Below are positions 1 to 11,379 of a stretch of DNA of 64,000 nucleotides, one piece after another; the stretch's first letter is position 1, and the number at the start of each line of letters is the position of its first letter. The DNA is from Pycnopodia helianthoides (Eukaryota > Echinodermata > Asteroidea > Forcipulatida > Asteriidae). Made by a program: the position numbers and the translations under genes. The notes beneath the pieces are model-generated. The model searched no databases and was not told the origin of the DNA. It worked only from the letters and a program-made list of their open reading frames with translations. The stretch lies in NCBI GenBank assembly GCA_032158295.1, contig JASTWB010000068.1:1-64000 (forward strand), in the 5' to 3' direction.

Positions 1-262
1 AACTGCAGACAATGCATTTCTATTTATAGCAAGTTTCCAAGCTTGTACAGATAAATAAATCCACATTTTGTTAACACTGCCGGAAATGGAAAGTGTAGGG
101 CCTATTGGGCTTTTTGGATGGTGCCAGCTAATTATGATGGATGAAATTGAGTTTATTATTTACAGCGCAAACAACATTGTAACAAATTGGGTGCAATGGT
201 TTGGGATTAAACTCAATTTCCGCCGTCGGGGAAAAAACTGGGGGGCAAACTGGGGTGGCAAG
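1..262 (+). repeat. Dispersed repeat abutting and truncating Ig receptor A
   Basis: This stretch matches, in opposite orientation, 62075-62320 inside the second FReD gene. The shared sequence runs from the start of the window through the ...CTATTTATAGCAAG... and ...TTTGGGATTAAACTC... blocks to about position 262. Receptor-type sequence starts immediately afterwards, at codons for T-S-C-R. The repeat therefore replaces, or has been inserted in front of, the signal peptide and first beta strands of the adjacent gene. An open frame runs through it from about 68, so a naive gene model would have a repeat-derived N-terminus. The left end of the repeat lies outside the window. Confidence 0.75.
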
Positions 263-1902
263 ACAAGCTGCAGACTGCAACATGTACCGGTAAATTGCAT
301 TGAATACGGAAATAACGAATATCTCTTGTATTGGAAACGCTCAACAACGATGACATTTCCAGACCAATCGTACATTTCAGGTGGCATCACGGTGTATGAT
401 AGTTCCTCTGTAAGATACAAAGTCACATTAAGTGGTTGTACGTGGACTTTACACATACAGAACGTCCGAGCAAATGATGAGGGATATTACAGATGCTATA
501 TCTACAACTACACGGCTCAAACCTCGTCTCTACCAGTAACCGAAGACTCTGATGTAGCGAGACTGACTGTTATTGATCCGATAGATACTACTGTCATACC
601 GTCTCAGATTGAGAGCTACGTGGGTCAAAATGCAACATTTCATTGCAAAACGCGACCAATCATTGAAAACAAACTTAAATACACCTGGTATAAAAATCAC
701 GGCCGCTCTTGGCAAAAAGTTTCGAAGGAAGACAAATTAATTGCATTTCGTGATGAAAATAAAACCATGACAATGCTGAGATTGACAATGAGGGAGAACG
801 GCACTGCAGTGAAATGTATGGTGTTCAAAGGATCCATGTCATTTACTGGGGAGACTAATAGTGGCTGGTTACTTGTTCACCAGGACGAGGTTAATATGGA
901 AACCATAAAAGTTGACATGACGACATATCAAACGACCACTTCTGAATCACCGAGCAGCAACCCTGCAATTAGCAGCACCGAACCCGAACCGAGAGATCCA
1001 CAAGACCGTCAATTTATCCCCTCTGCACCCCAGAACTCATCCGCTCTACCGACCAAGAAGCAAGATCCTGATCCTGACAGTAACAACCCTTCTTCAGGAT
1101 CTACGGACTTTACAGTCATCTTAGTAGGAGGAGCTGTAGGAGCTGGTTTCTTAGTTGTCCTCATTGTAATCCTCCTGTACTTTCTTGTCTTCAGAGGACG
1201 ATCTCAATCCAAGACTATTGATAGACGTAAATCTCACACATCTCAAGATGATGGAGGAGAAAGTGATGCAGACGGGATATCAGAAACCCAACTGCATGGA
1301 GTCACTCCGAGGTGTGATCAAGAAAATGACCACACTAGCTCTGCAGGCGAGAGGTCAGTTGAGTCCCCGATGGAAACAGTTACTGTATGTAGTAGCGGGC
1401 AGGCAGAGTCTATGTATGCTGTGGTGGATAAAAGTCGCGCCAAAAGTAAGACATTGGGCGCCATTTCCACTGAGAAGGCATCTGGGAAAGTGTCCGGAGG
1501 CGGGAAGGATGGATCGAAGCTGAATCGTGGAAAAGACACAGCTCAGACCTTGAGTAGTTATTCCAAACATCTGACACTCGGTCTGAGCATCAGAAATCAA
1601 CCCTCGCTGTGAAGGCTTTGCCGGTACCAGGACGCATCGATGACCGTCAACCGTCCGCTCAGAAACCCCCTCGCGTCATCCCGTACCATCTCTCTAAACA
1701 TTTAGAAACGAGCACCACGACCCAAACCCAAGCAGCACCAGAGCAATCAGAAGACAGCATTGAGGATGCCACCGTCGTTGATGAAGGTCTTCATTACGCT
1801 AACTTGGATCTATCTGGAGGAGCAGCAAGAAGCATCAACCCGGAGGCAGAGACGGAGGCAGAGACGGAGGAAGAGACGACTTATGCTGACATTGAAAACT
1901 AG
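263..1902 (+). pseudogene. Two-Ig-domain transmembrane receptor, copy A (broken)
   Basis: This is a paralogue of the receptor at 33351-35201. In order it has the remainder of an Ig V-like domain (TSC... YWKR ... YYRCYIY), a second Ig domain (ATFHC ... YTWY ... VKCMVF), a Pro/Ser/Thr-rich stalk, one membrane segment (about 1110-1190, followed by FRGRSQ) and a long cytoplasmic tail with SMYAVV, LHYANL and TTYADI. Two lesions are visible. The signal peptide and start of Ig1 are replaced by a dispersed repeat (1-262). Near 1570 the copy has two extra bases relative to the other paralogues, giving a stop at 1610; the tail then continues in another frame to the TAG at 1900-1902. No introns are evident. 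The ectodomain is closest to copy B, the tail and 3' flank to copy C. Pseudogene is the simplest reading; an assembly indel at 1570 is an alternative. Confidence 0.8.
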
Positions 1903-2711
1903 AAGACTGAGGGTAAGCTGAAGGAGGGGAATACAAACCACGCCCCTTTAGGAATGATATTTTATAACTAGAGTCCTCATTTACAAACCTAGTTTGAACA
2001 CCATGCTTTCTACAATTCTTTTTCTACCATAATCACTAGTTTTCATTTGGGAAATGAAAATCCGGCATGTCAATAAAATAAAGCGGTGTTCTCAACTAAA
2101 TACTTTTTTTTCCCCACAAAGACATTTGACATTGATGACTATCTATTTGACCAGAAAAGATGGATTTTGGTTTTTAACTAAGATTACATTGCGGTTTTTG
2201 CTTGTGAAGTTTTTTCATAAAGTTGTTTCCCCAAATTTGTAATGATATAATGATAATCCTGTTGATCCGATTTTCGGTATTGAATTCCCTTTTTCAATGA
2301 TATCTTTACTGTACTTAGTACTTCGTATTTTTGATATGAAAACCCAGTCTGATATTAAGGTGCGCTCTGCTGGCTCAATTATTGCTATCAACATATATAT
2401 GTATTTTGTTTATGTACATGGAACTAACAAAGAGTAAAAGTATTCAGGAAATGTACACAAATATTTATATACATCGGGTATTTGTTCAGAACTTTACTTA
2501 ATGGCGTAGACAGGATAAAATACGGAACAAGGAAGTATTAGTTTATATTATTGAATTTTAATTGACAATCACATCCAGGGAAAGAAAATCAAATGTCATT
2601 ATTTTGTTGTAGATTGTTGTTGTAGCAAATGTTTTGGTGATTTTCCAGTCTCTATACGACTCTCGACATGTAGAGAAAACAGAATTGATTAAGCATAATG
2701 AGATCTTACCA
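1903..2711 (+). other. 3' flank of receptor A
   Basis: AT-rich non-coding sequence. It holds the candidate poly(A) signal at 2072 and nothing else recognisable. It is duplicated at 43708-44521. Confidence 0.6.
2072..2077 (+). promoter_or_regulatory. Candidate poly(A) signal AATAAA of receptor A
   Basis: AATAAA lies about 170 bases after the tail stop codon and is conserved at 43887 after copy C. Function is inferred. Confidence 0.45.
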
Positions 2712-2906
2712 GGGCCCAATATCATAGAGCTGCTTAAGCTGAAATTATTGCTTATAAGTTTTCTGCTAAGCAGAATTGAGCAGGACACCAGTCACAAATT
2801 GTACATGTGATATGGCAGTTTGGCTGTTAACCTTACTCTGGTAAACATGATTTTGTTGTGCTTAGCTACTTATTGTGCTTTTAAGCAGCTCTATGAAATT
2901 GGGCCC
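2712..2906. mobile_element. MITE with GGGCCCAATTTCATAG-type TIRs
   Basis: The element starts GGGCCCAATATCATAGAGCTG and ends with the inverted counterpart ...CTCTATGAAATTGGGCCC. It is 195 bp with no coding capacity. A sister copy sits at the equivalent place in cassette 2 (44522-44714). No clear target duplication was found. Confidence 0.8.
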
Positions 2907-3034
2907 TGACCAATCGGCAATTCATTTATTCATAGTACTGTATTATGACTGTTTTTGTAATATTATTGTTGTTCACGAATGTAACACTATCGTATGACAT
3001 GTGCAAGGCCTTTTCCCAAAACTGGCTTGTTCTC

Positions 3035-3126
3035 TGGCTCCGGCTTTGGCTTGGGCTCCGGCTTTGGCTTGGGCTCCGGCTTTGGCTTGGGCTCCGGCTC
3101 CGGCTTGGGTTCCGGCTCCGGCTTGG
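3035..3126 (+). repeat. GC-rich minisatellite, 18-bp unit (GGCTCCGGCTTTGGCTTG)
   Basis: About five imperfect tandem units of GGCTCCGGCTTTGGCTTG type. The copy in cassette 2 (44840-44925) differs in unit number and composition, so this is a VNTR. Open frames through it encode low-complexity Ala/Trp/Pro or Leu/Arg peptides and are not credible genes. Confidence 0.8.
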
Positions 3127-3609
3127 TCATCCATTTTGGAGCAGTGTAACTCTGCACGGTGTTTCCAACATCATACGAAGCCTAGAGCCGGAGACAGAGC
3201 CTGGCCGAGGTTTTGAAAACGCCACGCCTCTTTGGCTGGTAATGTATAGGCCGTGTACCAGGCACTTCATGTATGACGTCACAACCTAGCACTATGTTGG
3301 GAACGGTGCCCAAATAAGAATATTTACCAATTGCGTTCAACAATTACTTAGTTATATATTGGCTAAGACACTCGGGCCAGAACTTGAAACAAATACCTTG
3401 ATACTTTGACCAGTGACGAAATCTGAATATGAACCACCTCGGAAATAAATCAGAACCATTTCACGTTGACTTTCCTCAAAACATTCTGAAGCAACAATTA
3501 CGAAGATGTATTTTACCTGACACCATCCTTGTTAGCGAACTTTATAATATAGCGGTAGAATCAACAAGCTAATTCTCTAAACGTTTTATTTGGTTGATCA
3601 CTGAGTCTT

Positions 3610-3993
3610 TTGAAGAAAGCCACAATAAATCTAATTGTCCTTCTTATCGTATCGGCGTGTGGAGCTCGTACTTTGTTCAAGGGCAGTCCAGCAGACACCG
3701 TCGCCATACTAGGACAAAATATCACATTAAATTGTACTCCCTCAAATAAAGAATATATCACCATGAACACTTACAACCTTGTATGGATCTACACCAGGGT
3801 TGAAGGATATAACTCAGTTGACCTGGTGATTAGAGGAGATAATCTAAATCGAGTCAGCATGTACACAGTCTCATCAAGCGGACGCACATGGACTCTGCAT
3901 ATTACGAACAGTCAAATGAAACACAGTGGATATTACATCTGCTACGCCTACAAAGCATCCCTATTTCATTTGAAATATGGACTGGTGAAATGA
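3610..3993 (+). pseudogene. One-Ig-domain mini gene, copy 1 (start codon lost)
   Basis: The frame reads a hydrophobic leader (LIVLLIVSACGA), then one V-type Ig domain: Cys in ITLNC, Trp in LVWIY, WTLHI, and Cys in YYICYAY. It then stops at TGA. It resembles Ig1 of the neighbouring two-Ig receptors (FKGSPADT versus FKRHPVDT) but has no second Ig domain, membrane segment or tail. At the position of the ATG used by the sister copy (45421) this copy reads ATA, so the start is lost; no other in-frame ATG precedes the leader. A possible splice donor (CTG|GTGAAA) near the 3' end leaves open a longer spliced product, but no downstream exon was recognised. Confidence 0.65.
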
Positions 3994-5861
3994 CAAGCTA
4001 ACTGGTCCTGCTGGCCAGTCGCTGAAAAAGTTAAGGGCAAACCCTGGTATTTTGTATATATATATATTTTTTGCAATCCGGACGATTGCTATAAACGCAT
4101 GTATATAGATTTATATTCAGATGATTTGAAGGTCACATAAACCCGGAACTAACGAAGTATATTCACCCACGAAACGTTAACAGAAATACATCTGAGAAAC
4201 TATTTATAGGCCTACTTAGAACAGTCATCACAGAATGTCCATATTTATAAAGGTTGAATCAGGAAGTGCTTGGTGATAACATAACAGGAATTGTTGATTT
4301 ATTTTAGTCTGACTTATTTTGTCCACGTCAATCAATTGTTTGTTGGCACAAGATATCTGGACGTGTCTACAGAATGTTATGTCCGTCTGATCACAGAATG
4401 GTTTAAGATTCTTAATAAAAAGGAGATGACAGAGGGACAAAGAGATGCAAGTTTTATTAATATCTCTGGAATTTAATTTCTTACTGGTTTTGGATGGCCT
4501 CTTGAGTTAAATGAACAAAAGGTTTCATTGTTTATTTTTTAATTGACAAACGCATTTCTTATTCAATGTTTTCTTTACAATTAATGAACCAACCAACCGA
4601 CCAATCAAATCAATCTTAATATACCACGCCACACTTAACATTGCAAGTTTATTTTAGAGCTAAAGGAAGTTCATTCTTTATTGATTATGGCGTTCAGTGT
4701 TTAAGCTTTCATTTGCGTGAAACTGCAGTACATATTTCAGACTTCATATTTAATGATCACTACCGTGACATGGTCAAAGTGATTTATTTTGTATAAATAA
4801 TATAAAGTATTTGGTTGCACTTGAACCTACTTAGAGTAACGGAAGCTGAAGTAGATTTATTTTTAGTTATAAAATTACCTTACAAACGCAAAACTAAATA
4901 TCTTAGTACAAAATTGCTTTTATTTGGACAGTTAGCTTTTTCACCATAATGTACAACTTTCAGTGATTTTTAAGAATGGATTTTAAAGAAGTAAATTTCA
5001 AAATATTAAATTACACATATGTCAACTGATTATATTAACTAATCAAATCAAAATAATGCTTTTGTTCCAAACAAGACCTTTTGTGAAAAGGAAAGGGCGT
5101 GACTGCTGGACTGGACCGGAACCAACAGACCACAAATAGTTGTGACATCTCCCCGTTATACGGCTTGCACACAGTCTAGATTATGATATTGCAAACAGCA
5201 ACAACTTTACAATATATTTATATTAGTAATAACGACAATAATAAGAATATAAATTAAAAAGGTGTTATTATGAATACTATATGATCAAGTTTGATTATCA
5301 TCATCAGCGAATGAGGAAGAAAATATTCAGAAGTATTATTATTATAATTTTGGGAGGCTTGGCGGGGGAGGCGGTGATGGGGGGGGGGGGTCGGTGACGT
5401 CGGGATCTTTGTTTGAGATACCTAGATAAATGTTACCTACTCCATCAATCATTGAGCTCATTTACAGTCAAATACCCCTCACACCTACTTTGTGAAGTTT
5501 AATGTGTATTTTAGTTGTCCAGATTGTTCATTTATAAACAATTACCAGTAATTATCGTAATTATAAGTTCATTAACAATTTTGTAATTATCAGTACAGTA
5601 ATAACTTTGTATTGTTCAGTAAACAGTAAATTGGCAAGTATTGGTTCAGTAATTGTATTATACCGCACGTACAGATCCTTGTATTTTGATTAGCAGAACA
5701 CGCCTCACGCGTCATCTTTTATGTTGGCATTTATACCCCCGCGACGCTCCATAATGTATTATACTGAGCGAATCGCAGTGTCGTTTCCATAAAAATCGTT
5801 CTCGCCCCCTCGTCCCAATGAGTCAAGTTCATGTTCCGGGGTACAAGGTTTGTGTCCAATT
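3994..5861. other. AT-rich intergenic sequence
   Basis: No gene recognised. It holds a TATATA run near 4054, an AT-rich stretch and a poly-G run near 5383. It is shared with 45790-47820 in cassette 2. Confidence 0.55.
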
Positions 5862-6208
5862 GGAACTGTTGGTAATTACTCAAAATAATTGCTAGCATAA
5901 AAACTTACTTGGTAACGAGCAATGGAGAGCTGTTGATAGTATAAAACATTGTGATAAACAGCTCCCTCTGAAGTAAAGTAGTTTTTGAGAAAGAGGTAAT
6001 TTCTCACTCAAATAATAAAAGACTTCCAGCTGAGGCCTTTTATTACAAAGTAATGCAACAAGGGTGTTTTTTCTTCATTATTCTCTTGCAAATTCGATGA
6101 CCAATTCAGCCCAAATTTTCAAAGGTTTGTTATTTTATGCATATGTTGGGATACACCAAGTGAGAATACTGGTCTTTGACAATTACCAAACGTGTCCAGT
6201 GCCTTTAA
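5862..6208. mobile_element. MITE of the GGCACTGGACAC family, copy 1
   Basis: The right end reads AATTACCAAACGTGTCCAGTGCC, the inverse of the left end preserved in the sister copy at 47821 (GGCACTGGACACTATTGGTAATT). The left end is degraded here. The interior (ACTCAAAATAATTG, CAGCTCCCTCTGAAGTAA, CATATGTTGGGATACACC) matches the sister copy and a fragment at 17214-17340. From memory this repeat is common in echinoderm genomes. Confidence 0.75.
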
Positions 6209-6859
6209 ATGAAACAAATATTGATTGCATTTCGTTCGTTTATTGTCGCAGAATATCACCACTCGGGGAAATGTGGCTTTTTCAACCGGCTTCCTCTGCG
6301 ACAATGCGATCACTTGCATCAAATAATAATACGTAACCAGGCATTTTTCAAAATTTCAAATGTTTACACTTGCTGAATATTTGGAATTTGAATCCATTCT
6401 TTTATAGAAATAATTGCATATATATAGTGTATTAATTCCAAAATTTTCCAATGCATTGCTGCAAATTTTTTGTCGTTCGGTTAATTATTTTTTGAGATAT
6501 GGGTTAACGAACTTTTGACTAACACAGAGATAGGATTTGGTGCATGTGCTATGGGATTTTTTTTTTCACCACCCCTCCTGACCAAATTGACGACCCCTGT
6601 TGATTGACACCCCTTCTAAAACTTGTGTAATGGTACACTGCAGGATATTATGGAGTATCACGGGGTTGGGATCTACCATTTTGTAATGGTTATGTTTTTC
6701 TTGATATGTGCCACAGCTCTGTGTTCACGTGCCTCTTAAGAGGGGTTTGTCGTCTGGAGGAAAAATGATATGAACATAAATTAAGGCTTTATCATCATAC
6801 CTGAGTTTGACCAAATTGGTTTTTCACTTCAAGAAGACAAGCCGGTGAGGGCGGTTCAA
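6209..6859. other. Intergenic sequence, nothing recognised
   Basis: AT-rich with a T run near 6550. No gene, repeat family or clear inverted repeat recognised. It is unique to cassette 1. Confidence 0.4.
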
Positions 6860-7125
6860 ACTGCACTTTGTACTTAGTCACCCACTGGGACTTTCCACCA
6901 TTACGCCCTTGTGTGAGTACCCCAGTGACGTAGTCGGGTTGCCCAAATCCACCTGTATCCAGTGGTTGGTAACCACACTAGGATGCCATGCTCCTATGAT
7001 GCTATCATCAAGCGGTATCTTGTTGAGACGGCCACCAGCTGGAGTTGACTTTATATTTTGGTCCCAGTTACTTGATGCGAAGAGACTCTCTTCGGGATTC
7101 GACCCATCTTCAAGACCGAGTTTCT
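6860..7125 (-). pseudogene. Discoidin (F5/8 type C) domain exon with a frameshift
   Basis: Read on the minus strand after an acceptor-like ...TTTTCAG, the exon encodes KLGLEDGSNPEESLFASSNW, then WHPSVVTNHWIQVDLGNPTT. After a one-base deletion near 6925 it continues VTGVLTQGRNGGKSQWVTKY. These are hallmark discoidin segments: LGLEDG near the start, W.Q.DLG..T.VTGV.TQGR, and W V T.YK. Such domains bind cell-surface glycans or lipids in secreted and membrane proteins. Only one exon is seen, without other domain exons within several kilobases, and the frame is broken, so it is probably a relic. A sequencing indel within a real gene extending elsewhere is the alternative. Confidence 0.75.
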
Positions 7126-7543
7126 CTGAAAATGTGGGATAAGAAAACTAAAAGTTGTTTCTACACTGTCCAGATCATTGCCCCGATATTTCACAAGTTA
7201 AAACTCTGTAATATAAAAAACTGCTTACATGTTAACACATTACTTTGGTTCTAGAGCCTGAGTTTTTTTTTTTTTAAATGGAATTGCAGTATTTACTACA
7301 AAGGCTTATTGGCTTCAACCGTGACCATTATACTGACAGGTTTTGGTTAACTTAGGGTGCTAATAATTATGTGGGCATAAGGCGAACAAACTTTTCAAAT
7401 CACATATGATTGCATGGTCCAACTCAAGTTGATTCAAATCAGATTGAATGTATACTGAAGGTTTGAAGATGGCTACTGAGAGAGCTTGTCTGATTTTCCC
7501 AGTAAGATTTGTCCACATCCTAGGTTCATACAGCGATAGATAA
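7126..7543. other. Intergenic sequence
   Basis: Nothing recognised beyond a poly-T run near 7265. It would be intron if the discoidin exon belongs to a larger gene. Confidence 0.35.
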
Positions 7544-7797
7544 GGCCTGCGCTAAACGTCGCACTTTTGCCGAGCCGAACTTAAATGTTTTCAGTTCGAT
7601 TCGACACGGCAAGAGCGCGACGTTTGTCACCGTGTCGTGCCGCTACCGTGTAGCACGGCAGGGCTTGCCGTGCTACACGGCAGTGCCGAACTTAAATAAA
7701 AGGTTTGCGCTAAACGTCGCTCTTTTGTCGAATTTAATTCCTAATTTTACAACTGTTTGAGTTCGACACGACAAACGTGCGACGTTTAGCGCAGGCC
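7544..7797. mobile_element. Harbinger-like MITE with TAA target duplication
   Basis: The 254-bp element has TIRs GGCCTGCGCTAAACGTCGC... and the inverse ...GCGACGTTTAGCGCAGGCC, flanked by TAA on both sides (7541-7543 and 7798-7800). Three-base TWA duplications are typical of PIF/Harbinger. The interior has a second strong palindrome (CGTGTAGCACGG...CCGTGCTACACG). No coding capacity. Confidence 0.8.
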
Positions 7798-7800
7798 TAA

Positions 7801-9240
7801 GGCACGATTCCCCCGACTAAGTTTGACCCTTGGAATGCGAAGGACGGAACGAAAGTTTGTGAGCAGGGAACGCAAGCTTTGAGCAGGTTCTTTGATGGAC
7901 AGCTTGTCTTTGATCTAATTATGTTGGAGAATTCAAGGCATTCAGGCACTGGAACACAAGTTACTAAGCTCTTGATCCTGCAGGTAGCCAATGCAGGATT
8001 TGCAGGATTTATGTCACATGATCAGACTTTTTAGCACAGACTACCAGGCGAGCTGCCCAGTTTTGAACTATTTAATGTTCCCATTATATTCGGGGATCAG
8101 CTGGTACCAGGGCAACCAGTTGTTTGAGCCTGGGTTAAACGTTTTAAACGATTTTTAGTGAATGTTTTTGTCTTTTTGAACAATAGTCTAAATGTTCCCT
8201 CCCCAAAAGTTCAATGTAAAAATATTTTAAGGGAGCTGAAAGTAGTAATTGATATTCCATGCTTGAAACAGCAGAGATTGTACGTTGGACTTCCAAAGAG
8301 ATGCAGTACGTAGGCTGCCTCGTTGTTCTGCATCTTAGCAAAGCGAGAGTTTATGGATGGGTGTGAAGAACCAGAAAGCCTGAAAACCAGAAAACTTCAT
8401 GAACACTATGAGACACTGAGTCATCAACAGAATCAGATGGGAGAAAATTACAATCTGACAGTCGTTCGTTGTCCGTTAATACAAAGCAGTGCAAGCAAAA
8501 TTTCTTCTGAACAGGTGAGTCAATCGTTGTCAACTGAACGTTGAGTCAACTGAACGTTGTCGTTGCATCGTGTTGGTGTGGGCAGGTGCTGCTATAGTGC
8601 CACTGCTGCTAGTGCTACAAGAACTTGAAGAAGCAGAAGTAGTATTAGGCGCATGCCTCCCGAACGGGGCTGTCGACGATGATGGCGATGATGTTGTTGC
8701 ACTTGATTCAAGTCTTGAACAACTTGAAGTTGCACTCGTTGAAGTTGAACAGTCCCGTCCTCCCTCCCCCTTGATCTGCTGTTGAATTAACTCCCTAAAT
8801 CTAGGATGAGAAAGCAAGGTCTCCTCAACATCTGTGATAGGCACAGACATGTTTGTAATGGAAAGGGAAGGTTTTTATGAGGAAAACGCAACAAACTAGT
8901 ATTACTAAGTAGGTATCTCCATGCACACAGCGGGCCGCCCGGCCGCAGAGAAAAATTACGCCGCCCGGCCTCCCTGAGCTGTCACCCTTTTCCCGCGCGA
9001 AGCGTGCGCTTGACAAGGGGCCATACTAAGGCTCAATTTTCGGCTCGATTTTCGATCCCGATTTAACAGGCCCCTCCACCGTTGACGGCTGTTGACGTCC
9101 TTTATATGAGACGGGTTTTGCTTTTATTTATGGGTGCCCATGTATTATTATATGAGTGTCATGTATACAATATGAATCTATGTCCAATATACAGAGGGCG
9201 CTGTTCAATATACTTGTGTTGTTTTTTTATATTTGAATTT
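7801..9240. other. Intergenic sequence with a doubtful ORF
   Basis: Contains the minus-strand ORF at 8530-8850 (listed separately), a GC-rich patch at 8930-9000 and an exon-like + frame ending in a CAG|GTGAGT donor at 8513 without a recognisable product. Otherwise featureless. Confidence 0.35.
8530..8850 (-). CDS. Unrecognised Ser/Thr-rich ORF, possibly retroelement-derived
   Basis: A 106-codon frame starts at ATG 8850. A short helical-looking head (VEETLLSHPRFRELIQQQIK) is followed by a Ser/Thr/Ala-rich low-complexity remainder. A GC-rich stretch lies just upstream (8930-9000). I do not recognise a family. The head plus low-complexity layout resembles the N-terminal part of gag-like first ORFs such as the relic at 58.7-60.2 kb, but this is a weak comparison. 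It may equally be a chance frame. Confidence 0.25.
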   Translation of the reverse strand: MSVPITDVEETLLSHPRFRELIQQQIKGEGGRDCSTSTSATSSCSRLESSATTSSPSSSTAPFGRHAPNTTSASSSSCSTSSSGTIAAPAHTNTMQRQRSVDSTFS

Positions 9241-11085
9241 TGCTCTTATAAATATGTATGGTTTTGCTTTTATATATATATGTGGGTTTGCTCTTTTATA
9301 TTCATGGGTTTGCTCTCATAAATATGGGTTGCTGCTGTTATGGGTTTGCTCTTATATATATATGGGTTTGCTCTTATAAATATGGGTTGCTGCTGTTATG
9401 GGTTTGCTCTTATATATATGGGTTGCTGCTGTTATGGGTTTGCTCTTATATATATATGGGTCTGCTCTTATATATATATGGGTTTGCTCTTATAAATATG
9501 GGTTGCTGCTGTTATGGGTTTGCTCTTATAAATATGGGTTGCTGCTGTTATGGGTCTGCTCTTATATATATATGGGTCTGCTCTTATATATATATGGGTT
9601 TGCTCTTATAAATATGGGTTGCTGCTGTTATGGGTTTGCTCTTATATATATATGGGTCTGCTCTTATATATATATGGGTTTGCTCTTATATAATGGGTTT
9701 GCTCTTAAATATATATATGGGTTTGCACTTATATATATATATGGGTTTGCTCTTATAAATATGGGTTGCTGCTGTTATGGGTTTGCTCTTATATTTATGG
9801 GTTTGCTCTTTTATATATATATGGGTTTGCTCTTATATATATATGGGTTTGCTCTTATATTTATGGGTTTGCTCTTATATATATATATGGGTTTGCTCTT
9901 ATATATATATGGGTTTGCTCTTATATAATGGGTTTGCTCTTAAATATATATATGGGTTTGCTCATATATATTTATATGGGTTTGCTCTTATATATACATG
10001 GGTTTGCTCTTATATATATATGGGTTTGCTCTTATATATATATGGGTTTGCTCTTATATATATATATGGGTTTGCTCTTATATAATGGGTTTGCTCTTAT
10101 ATATATATATATATGGGTTTGCTCTTATATAATGGGTTTACTCTTATATATATGGGTTTGCTCTTATATAATGGGTTTGCTCTTATATAATGGGTTTGCT
10201 CTTATATAATGGGTTTGCTCTTATATAATGGGTTTGCTCTTATATAATGGGTTTGCTCTTATATAATGGGTTTGCTCTTATATAATGGGTTTGCTCTTAT
10301 ATAATGGGTTTGCTCTTATATATAATGGGTTTGCTCTTATATAATTCTTATATAATGGGTTTGCTCTTATATAATGGGTTTGCTCTTATATAATGGGTTT
10401 GCTCTTATATAATGGGTTTGCTCGTATATAATGGGTTTGCTCTTATGTAATGGGTTTGCTCTTATACAATGGGTTTGCTCTTATATAATGGGTTTGCTCT
10501 TATATAATGGGTTTGCTCTTATATAATGGGTTTGCTCTTATATAATGGGTTTGCTCTTATATAATGGGTTTGCTCTTATATAATGGGTTCGCTCTTATAT
10601 AATGGGTTTGCGTTTATATAATGGGTTTGCTCTTATATAATGGGTTTGCGTTTAAATAATGGGTTTGCTCTTATATAATGGGTTTGCTCTTATATAATGG
10701 GTTTGCTCTTATATAATGGGTTTGCTCTTATATAATGGGTTTGCTCTTATATAATGGGTTTGCTCTTATATAATGGGTTTGCTCTTATATAATGGGTTTG
10801 CGTTTATGTAATGGGTTTGCTCTTATATAATGGGTTTGCTCTTATATGATGGGTTTGCTCTTATATAATGGGTTTGCTCTTATATAATGGATTTGCTCTT
10901 ATATCATGGGTTTGCTCTTATATAATGGGTTTGCTCTTATATAAGGGATTTGCTCTTATATCATGGGTCTGCTCGTATATAATGGGTTTGCTCTTATATC
11001 ATGGGTTTGCTCTGATATAATGGGTTTGCTCTTATATAATGGGTTTGCTCTTATATAATGGGTTTGCTCTTATATATTTGTTACT
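9241..11085 (+). repeat. Large minisatellite, about 19-bp unit
   Basis: About 1.85 kb of tandem units based on TATAATGGGTTTGCTCTTA. The left third (9241-10150) is heterogeneous, with ATATATAT expansions and an interspersed unit containing GGGTTGCTGCTGTTATGGG. The right two thirds are almost homogeneous. Long open frames here (repeating GLLLYIYGFALI-type peptides) are artefacts of the repeat. Confidence 0.95.
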
Positions 11086-11095
11086 GCTCATGTAG

Positions 11096-11350
11096 TCATA
11101 AACGGCCCCTTATACGCCCAGGTAGTAGTAGTAATAAGCAGGACAGTTCTTTTCAGAACTGAGAAGTCTCCCGAATTCCGAAACTCTGCTCCGCGGTAGT
11201 ATAAAAACTGCAAGACAAGTTCTTTAAAGAGACAATTATACATATGGTGTTACCGCAAACCGATTATACAACAATTTTGAAGCTATTTCGCCTTGTGCAA
11301 CTGTTATTACTGGGTATCAAGACAGATATTCAGTACCCTTTGTCTCTGGC
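11096..11350 (+). repeat. Dispersed repeat R1, + copy in cassette 1
   Basis: Contains GCAGGACAGTTCTTTTCAGA and GAATTCCGAAACTCTGCTCCG, followed by CAAACCGATTATACAACAAT. An inverted copy lies at 15228-15440, and the same pair recurs in cassette 2 at 51290-51543 (+) and 55885-56085 (-). The block from about 11210 is also part of the cassette duplication. Confidence 0.7.
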
Positions 11351-11379
11351 TGGTCTTTGACGATTACATATGGTGGCCC

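Larger units (their letters stand above)
1150..6060 (+). repeat. Segmental duplication, left part of cassette 1
   Basis: From the receptor membrane segment onward this block is near-identical by eye to about 42965-48010. It includes the receptor tail, poly(A) signal, GGGCCC MITE, GGCTCCGG minisatellite, one-Ig mini gene and the AT-rich sequence beyond. Small indels separate the copies. The shared nested MITEs show these inserted before the duplication. Confidence 0.85.

Noticed and set aside
1184..1523. Alternative-frame ORF over the receptor tail, recurring at 34342 and 42998
   Set aside because: Shadow of the tail frame; conserved only because the tail DNA is conserved between copies.
2945..3289. 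ORF with repeated LRLWLG or PALAWA peptides
   Set aside because: Encoded by the GGCTCCGG minisatellite; not conserved in frame in the duplicate.
9258..10209. Long open frames encoding GLLLYIYGFALI-type repeats, superficially a multi-pass membrane protein
   Set aside because: They are translations of the 19-bp minisatellite; frames change with unit length and other frames give similar peptides.
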